DNA from: a virus
Length of the DNA: 58,346 nt
Strand: one strand, 5' to 3'
IMG/VR virus record: IMGVR_UViG_3300025769_000128
Coordinates: 1-58,346 of that record
Positions 12,975-23,600 of this stretch are shown here, piece by piece; position 1 is the first letter of the stretch; the number at the start of each line of letters is the position of its first letter. The translations under genes were made by a program, and so were the position numbers. The notes beneath the pieces are model-generated. The model was not told the origin of the DNA and ran no database searches. It worked only from the letters and a program-made list of their open reading frames with translations.

Positions 12975-13748
12975 ATGTATTACATTTATCACATACCAGA
13001 TAAAAAGATTGGTGTAACCTGTGATTTATATAACCGGGTTACTTTACAACAAGGCTACTCTGAAGATGAATATGAAGTATTAGATTCATCAGAGGATATT
13101 GAATATATATCCGCAAAAGAGTTATATTTGCAAAGGGAATATGGATATAGAGTTGATCTTATTCCATATAAAGACCTCAAATCAAAACCTGAACAAATTA
13201 AATTTAATAAAATGAATGTCAACGTAACAGAGCAAACCACGACATTCCCTGTTCCAGTTAGAAAGCTTAAAGGCAGACTGATGGATAATATGGGTATGAA
13301 GTGGACTACATCTCACGGATCATTTGAAATAACACTGTCTACTATTGAGTGGATAATGTCTAATGTACACATGTCACAATTTAGTCAAGACAGATGTTAT
13401 GTATACAATAAAGCTTTTGCTGAATCAGTTAAAACAAATAAGATACACAATGACAATATATTTGAATTAATCAGAGACTGGGCAAAAGAGAGAGGTATAT
13501 ACGACAAAGGTGATGATCGTACTCAGTATGTTAAGTTGATGGAAGAAGCTGGTGAGTTAGCACAATCACTACTCAAGAACGATGAGCCAGAAATTAAAGA
13601 TGCTATCGGTGATATGGTTGTAGTTCTAACTAACCTAGCCCATATGCGAGGTTTTGATATTGAAGATTGTATTCATTCTGCATACGATGTAATATCAAAG
13701 AGAACAGGTAAAATGCAAAATGGTACATTTGTAAAAGACACATTATGA
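12975..13748 (+). CDS. GIY-YIG-like domain fused to MazG pyrophosphohydrolase, 257 aa
   Basis: Residues 1-70 begin MYYIYHIPDKKIGVTCDLYN and continue with a Glu-containing helix (SAKELYLQREYGY), the pattern of degenerate GIY-YIG domains. A linker follows, and residues about 160-255 form a MazG-like NTP pyrophosphohydrolase: YVKLMEEAGELAQSLLK (metal-binding EExxE-type helix) and IKDAIGDMVVVLTNLA. MazG enzymes cleave (d)NTPs to NMPs, and phage versions can feed the nucleotide pool or modulate (p)ppGpp. It sits between the ThyA-family gene and another MazG-like gene, within a nucleotide-metabolism block. Confidence 0.8.
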   Translation: MYYIYHIPDKKIGVTCDLYNRVTLQQGYSEDEYEVLDSSEDIEYISAKELYLQREYGYRVDLIPYKDLKSKPEQIKFNKMNVNVTEQTTTFPVPVRKLKGRLMDNMGMKWTTSHGSFEITLSTIEWIMSNVHMSQFSQDRCYVYNKAFAESVKTNKIHNDNIFELIRDWAKERGIYDKGDDRTQYVKLMEEAGELAQSLLKNDEPEIKDAIGDMVVVLTNLAHMRGFDIEDCIHSAYDVISKRTGKMQNGTFVKDTL

Positions 13749-14005
13749 TAACTAAAAAAATTAATTTCCGTGATCCAGTTGTTGAACGAGTCGTCGATAG
13801 ATTTATTTTACGATCAGACGAAGGTTACAAAAAATATGGTCAAACGCTTGATGAAGAGCGCGCGCAGGGCGTCAAAGGTCTCCAAGAATATATTAATGAT
13901 GTACAAGAGGAACTTATGGATGCGGTGTTGTACCTACAATCAGTACAAGAAGAAATACAAGATTTGAAAGAAGAGCTTTTAATTCTACGCGCTGAACAGA
14001 TGTAA
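13745..14005 (+). CDS. MazG-like all-alpha NTP pyrophosphatase-related protein, 86 aa
   Basis: An ATGA-coupled small gene. The protein has RSDEGYKKYGQTLDEE at about residues 23-38 and DVQEELMDAVLYLQSVQEEI at about 52-71, a pattern I recognise from short phage MazG-like proteins (RSxxGxxKYGxTL ... EEExDAxxYL). The helices carry Glu/Asp positions for Mg2+ but the set is smaller than in true MazG, so catalysis is uncertain. A long charged coiled-coil C-terminus follows. Confidence 0.7.
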   Translation: MITKKINFRDPVVERVVDRFILRSDEGYKKYGQTLDEERAQGVKGLQEYINDVQEELMDAVLYLQSVQEEIQDLKEELLILRAEQM

Positions 14006-14006
14006 T

Positions 14007-14459
14007 ATGAAGCGTAGTAAAAAACGAGGTCCAGTAAGGGCAAAGAAAGTTGTATATAATGGTATACAGTTTGCTTCTGGCCTTGAGAAATATATGTATA
14101 TTGCTTTACGTAAGCATAAGATTAAAGCTATTTATGAAGGTGAGACATACACCCTATTAGATGGCTTTAATTTTCAGAGCTCATGTTATGAGCGTCAATC
14201 CAATGGTAAAGGTGACATGATAGATAGAGGAAATAAAAAAATCCTTGGAATAAAATATACACCAGACTTTATTGGCGACGGATTTATAATTGAGTGTAAG
14301 GGTAGAGCAAATGAAAGCTTCCCAATGAGATGGAAGATGTTTAAAAAATATGTCAATGATAATTTAACTGGTGTCACACTATATAAACCACAGAATCAAA
14401 AAGAGTGTAATGCTGTTGTAGAACTAATAAAACAAAAAAGAAATGAATTGGGAGATTAG
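14007..14459 (+). CDS. PD-(D/E)XK endonuclease, DUF1064/VRR-like, 150 aa
   Basis: A compact basic nuclease-like protein. It has SGLEKYMYIAL with a conserved Glu at about residues 25-35, then YTPDFIGDGFIIECKGRANE at about 86-105, giving the P-D, E-C-K catalytic pattern, and a basic helix RWKMFKKYV. This layout is typical of phage Holliday-junction or flap-type endonucleases, including the T7 endonuclease I group and DUF1064. The N-terminus is very basic (MKRSKKRGPVRAKK). Its likely role is resolving branched replication intermediates. Confidence 0.75.
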   Translation: MKRSKKRGPVRAKKVVYNGIQFASGLEKYMYIALRKHKIKAIYEGETYTLLDGFNFQSSCYERQSNGKGDMIDRGNKKILGIKYTPDFIGDGFIIECKGRANESFPMRWKMFKKYVNDNLTGVTLYKPQNQKECNAVVELIKQKRNELGD

Positions 14460-14577
14460 CCTTGGATTATACCCTGGAATATTAATAGGATTTAGATCAT
14501 ATAATGAAGAATATGGTTCAACACATGTATTATATCTTCCATTTGTAGATATCGCATTAACAATATTCAAGGACTAA
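14443..14577 (+). CDS. conserved small protein, 44 aa
   Basis: A 44-residue protein (MNWEISLGLYPGILIGFRSY ... HVLYLPFVDIALTIFKD) that begins inside the preceding gene and ends one base into the NrdB start (TAATG). I recall near-identical small proteins next to ribonucleotide reductase genes in marine Bacteroidota phages. It has two hydrophobic stretches but is not clearly membrane-spanning. Function unknown. Confidence 0.75.
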   Translation: MNWEISLGLYPGILIGFRSYNEEYGSTHVLYLPFVDIALTIFKD

Positions 14578-15536
14578 TGGGATTATTTACACCTAGAATA
14601 GAATATAAACCTTTTGAATATCCAGAATATTATACAGAAGGTTGGTTGAAGCAAGCTCAAGCATTTTGGCTTCACACAGAAATATCGATGTCAGGCGATG
14701 TTAAAGACTGGCATGAGAACTTAACATTATCAGAGAAAAATTTAGTAGGTAATATACTATTAGGTTTTGCACAGACTGAATGTGCTGTCTCTGATTATTG
14801 GACGCAGAAAGTTGTATCATGGTTTCCTAAGCACGAGATACAGCAAATGGCTATGATGTTTGGTTCACAAGAAACAATACATGCAGTAGCATACTCTTAT
14901 TTAAATGAAACACTTGGACTAAACGACTTTAAAGCATTTTTACATGAACAAGCAACGGCAGATCGCTTTAACAATCTTGTGGCTTATGACGGTAATGATA
15001 CTGTGGGTATCGCTAGATCGCTGGCAATATTTAGCGCATTCGCAGAGGGTGTATCACTGTATAGTGCTTTCGCTGTTCTTTATAGTTTCCAGCTTCGTAA
15101 CCTTCTCAAAGGAATAGGACAACAAATGAAATGGAGTGTTCGCGATGAATCGCTTCATAGCCGTATGGGTTGTAAACTATTTAATCACATGTGTTCTGAA
15201 GATGATACTTTAAGATCAAAAGTTATGGACGATGTTATTGCCGCGGCTGAAACAATGATTGAGCTTGAGCATAAATATATTGATAAGATGTTTGAGATGG
15301 GTAACCTTGAGAATCTTAAAGCTGAGGACCTTAAGAACTTTATTATTAAAAGAACTAACGAAAAGCTACATGAACTTAACTATGATTATGGTTTTGATTA
15401 TGACGCTGAGTCAGCTAAACAACTTGACTGGTTCTACCATTTAACTGGTGGACATACGCATACAGATTTCTTTGCTATTAGACCTACTGATTATAGTAAG
15501 GCTGGTGAAGGAGAAGATTTTGATGATATTTGGTAA
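14577..15536 (+). CDS. nrdB: ribonucleotide reductase class I small subunit, 319 aa
   Basis: NrdB holds the di-metal centre and tyrosyl radical used by NrdA. The metal ligands visible are E68 (FAQTEC), E99 and H102 (SQETIH), E157 (FAEGVS), E191 and H194 (RDESLHS). The radical Tyr is at Y106, four residues after H102, as in class Ia. E68 replaces the usual first-ligand Asp. The length is shorter than E. coli NrdB (376). It sits upstream of a 76-residue coiled-coil gene and nrdA in one operon, ensuring dNTP supply during phage DNA synthesis. Confidence 0.95.
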   Translation: MGLFTPRIEYKPFEYPEYYTEGWLKQAQAFWLHTEISMSGDVKDWHENLTLSEKNLVGNILLGFAQTECAVSDYWTQKVVSWFPKHEIQQMAMMFGSQETIHAVAYSYLNETLGLNDFKAFLHEQATADRFNNLVAYDGNDTVGIARSLAIFSAFAEGVSLYSAFAVLYSFQLRNLLKGIGQQMKWSVRDESLHSRMGCKLFNHMCSEDDTLRSKVMDDVIAAAETMIELEHKYIDKMFEMGNLENLKAEDLKNFIIKRTNEKLHELNYDYGFDYDAESAKQLDWFYHLTGGHTHTDFFAIRPTDYSKAGEGEDFDDIW

Positions 15537-15545
15537 ATAAAAATT

Positions 15546-15776
15546 ATGAAAGAAAGTACATTAATTGAAATGCAAAAGAAAGTTGAGTCATATCAACGAA
15601 TAATACAATATTTATTCTCAGAAGTTGAACGATTAAAAGAGTTGTCTATTGGGTCATTAGAAGTAATGAAGCTTATGCCTGATTATGATGAGGCATTAGA
15701 AAAACTAAAGCAAAATCATTTAGATAAACTTAAAGAAGAAAAAGAGAATAAAGATGGCGAGCAATCGGTGGATTAA
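15546..15776 (+). CDS. coiled-coil protein between nrdB and nrdA, 76 aa
   Basis: A 76-residue, almost entirely helical protein (QKKVESYQRIIQYLFSEVER at about 10-29, then Lys/Glu-rich helix). It overlaps nrdA by 23 bases. Its conserved position between the two reductase genes suggests a link to the complex, but no family is recognised and this is inference. Confidence 0.65.
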   Translation: MKESTLIEMQKKVESYQRIIQYLFSEVERLKELSIGSLEVMKLMPDYDEALEKLKQNHLDKLKEEKENKDGEQSVD

Positions 15777-17514
15777 AGGAGAAGATTACCCAGAGTGGGC
15801 AGAATCTGATATTTATAAAAAGACAATCAGTGGTGGATATTTATTAGAGGGCGAAACGCCGCGCGATGCTTATATGCGCGTTGCAAGGACCGTTGCGATG
15901 CATTTAGAACGCCCTGAGATGGCCGAAAAGTTTTTTGAATACGTCTGGAAGGGTTGGCTGTGTTTGGCGTCCCCCGTATTGTCTAATACAGGCACAACGC
16001 GTGGTTTGCCGATCAGTTGTTTCGGTATCGATGTCGCAGATTCAATAGCAGACATTGGAAGTAAAAACGATGTCGCAGATTCAATAGCAGACATTGGAAG
16101 TAAAAACCTTGAGATGATGTTGTTGGCTAAGCACGGTGGTGGTGTTGGTATTGGTATTAACCAAATCAGACCAGCTGGAGCAAACATTAAAAACAACGGT
16201 ACATCAGATGGTATTGTTCCATTTTGTAAGATATATGATTCAAGTATATTAGCTACAAACCAAGGATCAGTACGTCGCGGTGCTGCAAGCGTTAACTTAA
16301 ATATAGAGCATAAAGACTTTGAAGATTGGTTAGAGATTAGAGAACCTAAAGGCGATGTCAATCGACAGTCACTTAACTTACATCAATGTGCTATCGTTGG
16401 TGATAAGTTTATGCGTAAGCTTCTTGATGGGGATAAGGTAGCAAGAAGAAAATGGGGTAAGCTATTACAAAAGCGTAAAGCAACTGGTGAACCTTATATT
16501 ATGTACAAGGGTAATGTGAATAAGCAAAACCCTAATATGTATAAGAACAGCGGTCTAAAAGTACATATGACAAATATATGTTCTGAGATCGTTCTTCATA
16601 CAGATGAAAACCATAGCTTTGTTTGTTGTTTATCTTCTTTAAACCTAGCAAAGTATGATGAGTGGAAAGGTACAAACCTTATCTACGATGCAACTTGGTT
16701 TTTAGATGGAGTATTAGAAGAGTTTATACAAAAAGCAAAAGGTAAAATAGGATTTGAAAATTCAGTAAGATCAGCTGAGAAAGGTAGAGCTTTAGGTCTT
16801 GGTGTCCTTGGTTGGCACACGTATTTACAAAATAAAGGAATACCCTTTGAAGGATTATTAGCGCAATATGAAACTAGAAAGATATTTTCTCAAATTAAAA
16901 TCGAGACAGAGAGAGCGTCTATGGCGCTTGCAGAATCATTTGGTGAACCACTTTGGTGTGTTGGATCGGGCTTTAGAAATACTCATCTACGGGCCATTGC
17001 TCCTACTGTTAGTAATAGCAAACTTAGCGGTAACGTTTCTCCTGGTATTGAGCCTTGGGCTGCTAATGTTTTTACGGAACAAAGCGCGAAGGGTACATTT
17101 ATTCGTAAAAACCCTTCTTTAAAACAAGTTTTAGAAGATCTTGAATTAGACAATGAAGATATTTGGGATAGAATACTTGCAGACGGAGGATCAATACAAT
17201 ATATTGAGGAGCTTGATGATCATGTTATTGGTGATTGGGATATACCTGTTAAAGAAGTCTTTAAGACTTTTAAAGAGATTAATCAACTCGAAGTTGTTAA
17301 CCAAGCAGGTATTCGCCAGCAATACATTGATCAGAGTGTTTCGTTAAACTTAGCTTTCCCAGCGGATACAGATCCCAAGTTTATTAATAAAGTACACCTT
17401 GATGCTTGGAAAAAAGGTATCAAGACATTATACTATGTAAGAACTGAATCTGTGCTCCGCGGAGATATTGCTAAGAAAGTAACAGATGAAAACTGTTTAA
17501 GTTGTGATGGATAA
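15754..17514 (+). CDS. nrdA: ribonucleotide reductase class I large subunit, 586 aa
   Basis: NrdA reduces ribonucleoside diphosphates. Active-site residues are visible: N274, C276 and E278 (TNICSEI) and redox cysteines C89 (PISCFG) and C291/C292 (FVCCLSSLN). The C-terminal pair C581/C584 (NCLSCDG) passes electrons. The N-terminal ATP-cone is absent, so dATP inhibition may be lost. Residues 93-105 and 106-118 are a perfect 13-residue duplication (DVADSIADIGSKN) caused by a 39-base tandem repeat a few residues after C89, where the family has one copy. If real it would enlarge an active-site loop; if not, the true length is 573. Confidence 0.93.
   Translation: MASNRWIKGEDYPEWAESDIYKKTISGGYLLEGETPRDAYMRVARTVAMHLERPEMAEKFFEYVWKGWLCLASPVLSNTGTTRGLPISCFGIDVADSIADIGSKNDVADSIADIGSKNLEMMLLAKHGGGVGIGINQIRPAGANIKNNGTSDGIVPFCKIYDSSILATNQGSVRRGAASVNLNIEHKDFEDWLEIREPKGDVNRQSLNLHQCAIVGDKFMRKLLDGDKVARRKWGKLLQKRKATGEPYIMYKGNVNKQNPNMYKNSGLKVHMTNICSEIVLHTDENHSFVCCLSSLNLAKYDEWKGTNLIYDATWFLDGVLEEFIQKAKGKIGFENSVRSAEKGRALGLGVLGWHTYLQNKGIPFEGLLAQYETRKIFSQIKIETERASMALAESFGEPLWCVGSGFRNTHLRAIAPTVSNSKLSGNVSPGIEPWAANVFTEQSAKGTFIRKNPSLKQVLEDLELDNEDIWDRILADGGSIQYIEELDDHVIGDWDIPVKEVFKTFKEINQLEVVNQAGIRQQYIDQSVSLNLAFPADTDPKFINKVHLDAWKKGIKTLYYVRTESVLRGDIAKKVTDENCLSCDG
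16030..16107. repeat. 39-base perfect tandem duplication in nrdA
   Basis: Copy 1 is 16030-16068 and copy 2 is 16069-16107, identical base for base and in frame. Confidence 0.97.
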
Positions 17515-17531
17515 TTAACGCTTAGAGTAAT

Positions 17532-17557
17532 AGACGATGGTAATTTTATCATCGTCT
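17532..17557. terminator. bidirectional terminator between convergent arms
   Basis: AGACGATGGTA pairs with TATCATCGTCT (11 bp with one G-U) around a 4-base loop. The hairpin lies between the end of nrdA (17514) and the end of the leftward giant gene (17633), where convergent transcription must stop. The tail on the + strand is only TCTCTT, so efficiency is uncertain. The rest of 17515-17632 holds only the AATACGTT string (17592) and the leader motif. Confidence 0.75.
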
Positions 17558-17618
17558 TCTCTTAAGCACTTATTTAAGTATTTACACAATTAAATACGTT
17601 CTTACATTAAGTTTTATT

Positions 17619-17631
17619 ATGCTATACACAT
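17619..17631 (+). other. 13-base motif ATGCTATACACAT, copy 3, not before a gene
   Basis: An exact copy of the motif seen before the genes at 2180 and 6259. On this strand it is followed by a stop (ATG CTA TAC ACA TAT TAA) and no gene; on the other strand it directly follows the stop codon of the giant gene. It is preceded by AATACGTT at 17592-17599, a near match to the promoter-like element's first block. Confidence 0.45.
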
Positions 17632-17632
17632 A

Positions 17633-20600
17633 TTAATCTTCTGAAAACCTATTAAAATAATCTCTTGAATAATCTTCATTTCCATATTGATTAGTCAAAG
17701 GTCTTGTGTGACCTTTTTTCTTTTCATTGTCTACACCTAGCTGCCATGCTTCCCAACCTCCAAGCATAAAAATTCTTTGCCACATTTCCATTTCGTCACT
17801 CATAGCGCCTTCAATGTTATTATATTTAATAACTATACGATCTAGGGGTACGTTTGTTATTGCTGTAAATACTTTTGCTGTTGGCAAAACATATGGATCA
17901 TTTGGGCTAAATCCTTCACTAAATGGATCATCATATACTCCACGATCCGCTGAAAATAAAGCGCTACGTATTTTACTTATTTTAGAATCTATTGGAGGGG
18001 CTATATTAAATAATTCAAATATTGCTCTTTCATATTCACCTCTTTGACCCATCTTCTTTTTTCTATGTTCTTTGTATATCTTAAGCGCAACGTCTTTTAA
18101 CATGGCTGCAGTTGCGCCATATATACCCAAACCTCTAAGTATACTATTAGCCATACCATTAGCAACATCTAACTGCTTATTATATTGTTCTTCGTCATCA
18201 TCTTCAGCATCAGATCCAAACATCATTGCAAAAACGGCCTGCTGTATAGTGTTGAATATTAAGTTTTGAATAAAGGTATAATACAGTATTTTAGATGCGT
18301 TTGTTTTCCAATCGCCTCGATTATTGATTAAATCTAATGCAGCCTTTTTGGTTAATCTAGCATACTGCATTGATGTATTAGCAAAGTTCAATATAACGCG
18401 ACCAGCCGCGCTAGCTTGCTCCATGCTTATTTTATCGGTCCTACTTGATTGTTGGCTTTCTTCTGATAGATCTGCAAAGTCATTATAAGCTTTCTCTTCT
18501 GCTTCTTTTTGAGATAAACCTTCTTTTAAATAAGTTTTTACTCTATTTCTATAAAAAGTAGCACCACCAGTTGCTATTGCAATGCTATCAGCAATTTGTG
18601 TTGGAACATATCCTTTCTTTAAAAGCAGACTTATAAGTTTACTTACTTTGTTTTTAGACGTTTTAGCAATGTCTGCAAGTTCGGCTTCGCTTACGTTTAT
18701 TTTTAATCCCTTTCTTCTTGCTACTAAATAATTAGAATTCATTAGCATTCTTACGTCGCTCCAATATTGCTTTTGATTAGCAAACGCAGCACCAGCTTTT
18801 AAAGGATTATTATCTGTCCAATTTATAAAGTTTATATTAGATATTAACTGAAGTAAAGCTGATCTTGTATTAAAGAACATTATTGCAGCCGTACTACCAT
18901 TTAAATAATCAAATACTTTACTTGTTATATCATTTTTGTATGGTCTATTTCTACCATCTTTCATTCTCTGAAGAGAATCTTCAAGCGCTATTCTGTAACT
19001 TAAACCATACAAAAATTCTAACTTATTTAAGTTTTGTTCAGTAAAAATTTGATCAGCGTTTTCTTGCCATTGTTGCATATATTTTTGTCTAAGTTCACCT
19101 TTTGTGTACCTATACATATCATTAGCAACAGAACCACCTATCCAATTAACACTAGGTTTAGTGTATTCCTTGGATTTCATTAGTTTCATTATACCTTTTG
19201 CAAGTATTAAAAGAGATTGATCGTTTTCAACTAGTTTAATATTTTCCTTTAATTGATTTCCACTTAAACCAGGTACTTCGTATCCAGCTTTATTAAACAT
19301 CCATATACGCATAGATTGCTCATTGGTAAAGCCAGTTGGATTTTTCTTTTCAAGATACTGTGGTCTAACCTTGATTCTCTTTTTTAGCTCTTTGTAATCT
19401 TTAGACATCTGTACAGTAGACTCATCGATTGCTCTTTCTCCAAGAGAAAATGGATCGAAAAGATGTTTTTTATAAAACTTTTTAGCTTGCTCACCCTGTT
19501 CTCCTTTTGGCAATGTGTACCATAAAAGACCAGCAAAATCATCAGCACTTGGTGGTATCCAAAATCTATATCTAGGTTTTTGCTTAGATTTTATTCTAGC
19601 TTCTGCTGTAGATATTTGCTTATTAAAACGAATACCATGCTTGCGCTGTAAAATAACATTAAAATCTTTACTTAAATCTAAGCCTTTAGATGCCTTTAAT
19701 TTTACGCTTGTTAATTCTTCGTCTCGTTTTTGGAATTCATATAATAATACATCATTTGGCAAACTAGAAGCATTTTTAATACCTATTTTACTAGCTGTTT
19801 TATCGTTTATTTTTTTACCAGCCTCCGTAACGCGCGTGTATTCATTATCAACTCCCCCTGATGCAAAGAGTTTATTTTTAGTATCAACGGGTATTGTTTT
19901 ATGTGGCTTATCTTGTTTATCCCACCAATTATCTATACTTCCTACAGACTCTCCTGTTTCTGCAACTTGTTTTCCTAGATTTTTAAGTTCATTTTGACTT
20001 GGAACGCCGCCCTCATTCAAGAAGTATATGTAATCCTCCGGTCTCATTACTTCATCTGTATCAACATTTTCTATTACTAATCCGCCTCTTTTAACGTTGT
20101 AATAAATATCAAATACTTCACCATAATAGTTTTCACCCTGCTGTAGATATATGAAATCTTTATTTTCTACAAAAGCAGCTTTTGAACCTACTCCTAAACT
20201 TATAATCTTACCATTTTTAAATACTGCAACTTTGTAGTTTCCGTATTTATCCCAAATATTACGATTAACCTTACCGTCTTTTTTAGCTGTAATACACCAT
20301 GGACTTGTTTTTTTACCAAGATGTGATTCAACTATATCAGCCAAGTCATCTTGACCCTGCTCAGAGTTATCAACATCGTATAAAACTATATCACTGTTAT
20401 CTGGTAACTCTCTCTTATTAGTTAAGGTACTAACTTCATCTGGATTAATATAAGCTTTCTTTACCGTTTCACCAAATTCGTTAATTAATTCAGTAGGATT
20501 AGGGTATGATCTTGGATCAATACCTTTTATCGATGCTATTCGTTCTGCTTCAATAATTTTATAACCATCTTCTGGCAATATAAAACCAGGCTGATACATA

Positions 20601-23600
20601 TAGAACAAAGCGAGTTCTTCAAACTTCTTTTTCTTTTGGTCAGGTATATTAGTTGTATCTAACCAATTAAATATACTTTCAACTTGATTTTTTATTTGAT
20701 CTGGTGTTAAATCATATCTTCGTTTAGCTAATGTTTTTTCATACCTAATTTGATCACCTCTAGACGAGAACAACTTTACTGCCTGTTGTTTTCGTGGCAT
20801 GAGATCCTTAACAATATCACTTTCTTTAACTACTAATTCCGGTAAACCAGCCTCTTTCATCGCTTTTTTTACCTCTTTATTATTATATCTAACCATCCAA
20901 CCTCCTTCTGGAACGGTATCTTTGTAATATTTGTTTACAATATCATGCGCTTTAGATGAAATAATAGAAACTCTATAATTATTTAGTATATCATCAAATG
21001 ATTTATTGGTCTTACCATTAATATATTTTAATAATTCAGTTATAACGACTCTAGCGGGTAATGAATGTTCATAAACAAATTCTTCGTCTGTCTTTGGTTT
21101 TTTACCTTCAGCAAAGTCTTGAAAAAATCCAGGTATTGCAGCTGTTCTAACGAGTGAATTAACATTGGCATTAAACGTCATCATTATCATACCGACGTCG
21201 TTATTCGTTATTTTGCCATTGTCTCTTAGTTCTATTAATTTATCAATTATAAGTTTTAACCCTTTTCTTTGATCTAAAGCAAATTCAACTCTTTCTTCTA
21301 ATTCCTCTACAAACTTACCATCAACATAGCCTTTAGCGCTTTGCTTATTAATTATCCCAGTTAACGTGTTATAAGGTTTATTATTAAAAGAAACAAATTG
21401 TTGCCCTGAAACATATTTTGCATTCATTGACTTAGGTACAATACTATTAAAGAAGTCTTTTCTACCAGTCGTTAAAAAATATCTTAATGTCTTTAAATTT
21501 GTTTCAGGATCTTCTACAATGCTAATAAAATCATTTGTTTTAGCATCGTATAGATATTGCTTACCTAACACACCCCATTGATTACTTATTGTAGGTAAAA
21601 TATATTTAACTATTTGATCTGGTGTTAACGATAAAGTTAATTCAGATAAAGCAGATCTAGCTGATTTTAATTGATTTGTATTTGTAAAATCTAAATCAGA
21701 TTTTTTAAGATCTAATATTTTCCTATAATCAGGTCGCTCTGTTAAACCTTGAGATGCCATTAAAGGAGACTTTCCAGCAGCAATATTGCTTACATATACT
21801 CTATATTCTGGTTGTTTAGATAATTCATCTCTTACCACTTTATTTGTAACAAGTCTACCAATTAATTCCATCATGCCTTTAATATTCTGACCTGTTGGCG
21901 TTCTTGGATCACTATTTACGATATTACCATCTTTGTCAAACCCTAAAGCATTAGCAATGTCTTCTTTACTTAATGTTTCTTTTTTAACCCATTCAGGTAA
22001 ACCAGCTGGTGTTTTTACTCTTTCTAATTTATCGTAAAATAATTTTAATAAATTATTAGGCATACCAGTTGAAATACCAATTAATTCATCAGATATGTCT
22101 TGTTCTACCTTTCCTTTTGTCCTTGCTTCTATGTCTGTAGTTGTAGATGGAACTGTAGCAAATGGTAATAAATCAAGTATATTTTTAAAACCTATTTCTT
22201 TAAAAATATTTTGAGCTGATACCATTTCTTTACCATTAAGATTTAATTTTTTATCTTCTATTGCTTTTTGTCTTACATTAAACAAGTTAGCAGTTGATTC
22301 AAAATCTAAATTTCTTAATGAATTAAATGTTAACTCACTTAATTCTAAATCATTGATTTTTGACGTTATATTTGATATAGTTTGTTCTTTGTCAAAATTA
22401 GGTACATTTGGTATTACGTTTAACGGATTGATTAATTCTGGTGTTGCATCAATTCGTTGTTCTCTTCTAATTTCAGCGTTAGCACTTAGATCTTGCATAT
22501 CAAATGCGTCTTGATCTTGTTCTTCTCTAAATTCTACGGCATATCTTTGAAGTTCATTTGTTGATCTAATTTCTAAACCAGATAACTGTGGGTATTTATT
22601 TTTTATAACATCAAGTATTTTTTCATTGATGTATTTATTGATATATGCGTTTATAGGTGTTCTACCATCGTAGCTTTCAATTAATCCTTTTATAGATTGA
22701 CTTGGTCTCGCCGTTGTACCAAGCATCGCGTCTAAAACTATATTTGATTTTTCATCTTCAAATTGCTCGTTTAATCTATAACCAGAAAAACGCTCCGATG
22801 TGTTTAATCTTCTTTCTATTTCATTTTCCCAAAATCTAGCGATAATGGTTGAACCATCTTTTCCAAGAGCGTCGTATACAGTTTGTGTTTTTTCATATAT
22901 ATTGTTACCAGCTATATTTTCAATTTCAGCTAATACTTTTCTTGGCTCTCTAATACCATCTTCTTTTATTCTTTGAAGCGTTTCAGGTTTATCTTTAAAC
23001 TTTTCTAAAAGATTATTGTATTCTTCTTTTTCTTTATTGTATTGTTCTTTTAATCTTTCTTTAACTTCATTTAGTTTAATTAAACTTTGCTCAGACAATG
23101 GTTGCATACCAATAGAAGCACTTAATCTTTCTTCATCAGCTTCATCTGGCAATATCATTTTTAAAGCCTGCTCTTTAGTTTTCTTTTGAAAACTAGAGAT
23201 ATAACTGTATAAATCTTCACCAGTTTGAATATGATTGAAATCATTTGATTCACCTAAAAAGAATTCATTGATTTGATTTACAACTGTTTTTAATTGAAAC
23301 AATGTATTAAAATTACTTCTACTTAAAATATTAGTAGCAATCAAATCGTTAACTATAGTAATTAATTCTTCGTTTTTATTATATGCTGATTCGTATGATT
23401 TTTTTCTATTTTGAAAATACTCGTATTGTTTTTCAGTTATTTCTCTATCTTCTCTTTTTTGAGCAATAATATTATCAAGTCCAATTATTGCTTGATTCAT
23501 AGATTTAACAATGTTTTCTTCTGTTATTCTATTACTCTTATTATATAGATGTAATAACTCATGTAGTGGAGTTACAGCCGCTGAATAAGCGTCAAATTCA

